This document shows, piece after piece, positions 63,432 through 64,000 of a DNA stretch of 64,000 nucleotides; the stretch's first letter is position 1; each line of letters opens with the position of its first letter. This stretch comes from Ruminococcus flavefaciens AE3010. Its GTDB lineage: Bacteria > Bacillota > Clostridia > Oscillospirales > Ruminococcaceae. Both the position numbers and the translations under genes were made by a program. A model generated the notes under the pieces. That model was not told the origin of the DNA. It saw only the letters and a program-made list of their open reading frames with translations, and did no database searches. The stretch covers positions 3,206,501-3,270,500 of the forward strand of contig NZ_JAGT01000001.1 of NCBI RefSeq assembly GCF_000526795.1. The letters are read 5' to 3'.

Positions 63432-64000
63432 ATGAAAAAGTTATTGGCAATGATAATCATGACAGTATTGACAATAGTAGTTTTAATACCATTTACAGCT
63501 TATGCTGCGGACGTGGATTCGGTCTTGAATGCTCCTGTGTGGAACGATTATGTTGAACAGTCCATGGAGCTCGACAAAACTCCTGGACTTGCAGTTGCGG
63601 CAGTAAAAGGTTCAGATGTGGGCTTTAAGAATTGGGGATATGCAGATATAAAAGAAGAAACGCCGATGACGGAAGATACTCCCGTACATATAGGTTCATG
63701 TTCAAAAGCTTTCACTGCGCTGTCCGTCCTGCTTTTACAGGAGGAAGGAAAGCTCTCCATAGAGGACAGTATTTCCGACTACATTCCATGGTGGCATGTT
63801 ACATACAACGGACGTGATGCGGATATAAAGATATGGCAGCTCCTGAATCATTGCTCAGGTATCCCTAATGCGGCAACCATGGCAAAGTATCCCTCAGAAG
63901 CAGACGCGGACGAAGAGAAAATCGCACGTATTGCCGAAGATCTTGAACTCGTATCTGCACCCGGTGAAAAATTTGAATACTGTAATCTTGGTTACTGTAT
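63432..64000 (+). CDS. Serine beta-lactamase-like protein, cut by window end
   Basis: At least 189 residues; SD AAGGTGGGG. Signal peptide to about 25 (PFTAYAAD). Class C/DD-peptidase-like motifs: SxxK in IGSCSKAFTALSVLL (catalytic Ser and Lys) and YxN in FEYCNLGY. LLNHCSGIPN is the usual LLTHTSGL-type segment. The KTG-type motif would lie beyond the window. Such secreted or anchored proteins act as D-Ala-D-Ala peptidases or esterases; true antibiotic hydrolysis is not implied. Confidence 0.88.
   Translation, partial: MKKLLAMIIMTVLTIVVLIPFTAYAADVDSVLNAPVWNDYVEQSMELDKTPGLAVAAVKGSDVGFKNWGYADIKEETPMTEDTPVHIGSCSKAFTALSVLLLQEEGKLSIEDSISDYIPWWHVTYNGRDADIKIWQLLNHCSGIPNAATMAKYPSEADADEEKIARIAEDLELVSAPGEKFEYCNLGYC

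Overview
The window reads as chromosome of a cellulosome-producing Ruminococcus, close to R. flavefaciens. The evidence is six secreted proteins with dockerin modules, one of them a cohesin-dockerin adaptor, plus a CE3-dockerin-CE15 esterase whose layout recalls R. flavefaciens CesA, and several plant-wall glycoside hydrolases. Species assignment is an inference from domain content only.

Bases 1-12.5 kb are a defence island. A type III-D CRISPR effector operon (3' end of cas10, csx10, a double-RAMP Cas7, csx19, a TIGR03986-type RAMP) converges on cas6. It is followed by three very short CRISPR arrays with the same 33-nt repeat (5, 2 and 5 repeats; 9 spacers). The arrays are interleaved with cargo: two related P-loop GTPases, a prokaryotic viperin-like radical SAM enzyme, four 29-34 aa amphipathic peptides and one 69 aa single-TM peptide. 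The cargo shares a bipartite promoter-like box (TCACTTAAT-N17-TATTAT, five copies) and SD-bearing GAGCTC hairpins in the leaders, and the arrays share a promoter and a double-terminator trailer. No cas1/cas2 and no CARF effector lie in the window. This island is the best candidate for an undescribed system: a CRISPR-coupled cassette series with viperin, GTPases and small membrane-active-looking peptides.

12.5-27 kb: mobile-element debris (relaxase tail, AddA nuclease tail fused head-to-head to a rhomboid fragment), a dockerin/Ig-like secreted protein, an IS4-family element with a 10-bp target duplication, an AraC/GyrI-like regulator, a frameshifted lipoprotein, an AlkZ-related protein, a glycosyltransferase and a chromate-transporter pair.

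27-40 kb: plant cell wall degradation: GH30-CBM22-dockerin-GH43-CBM6 xylanase, GH3 lipoprotein, LRR-dockerin protein, and a CBM4-GH9-dockerin protein whose GH9 catalytic motifs appear substituted.

40.5-49.3 kb: a second mobile region with a truncated IS21, a methyltransferase tail, a MobV remnant, a lactococcin-972-like bacteriocin/ABC locus (membrane gene with two homopolymer frameshifts), an IS256 with 8-bp target duplication, and ICE gene fragments.

49.3-64 kb: the cohesin-dockerin adaptor, the CE3/CE15 esterase, a HAD hydrolase, a lipoprotein sharing a domain with the GH3 protein, a mosaic of broken genes (ZIP transporter, integrase, metallophosphatase), an AAA ATPase, an ECF sigma/membrane-protein pair, an XRE regulator, and the start of a serine beta-lactamase-like protein.
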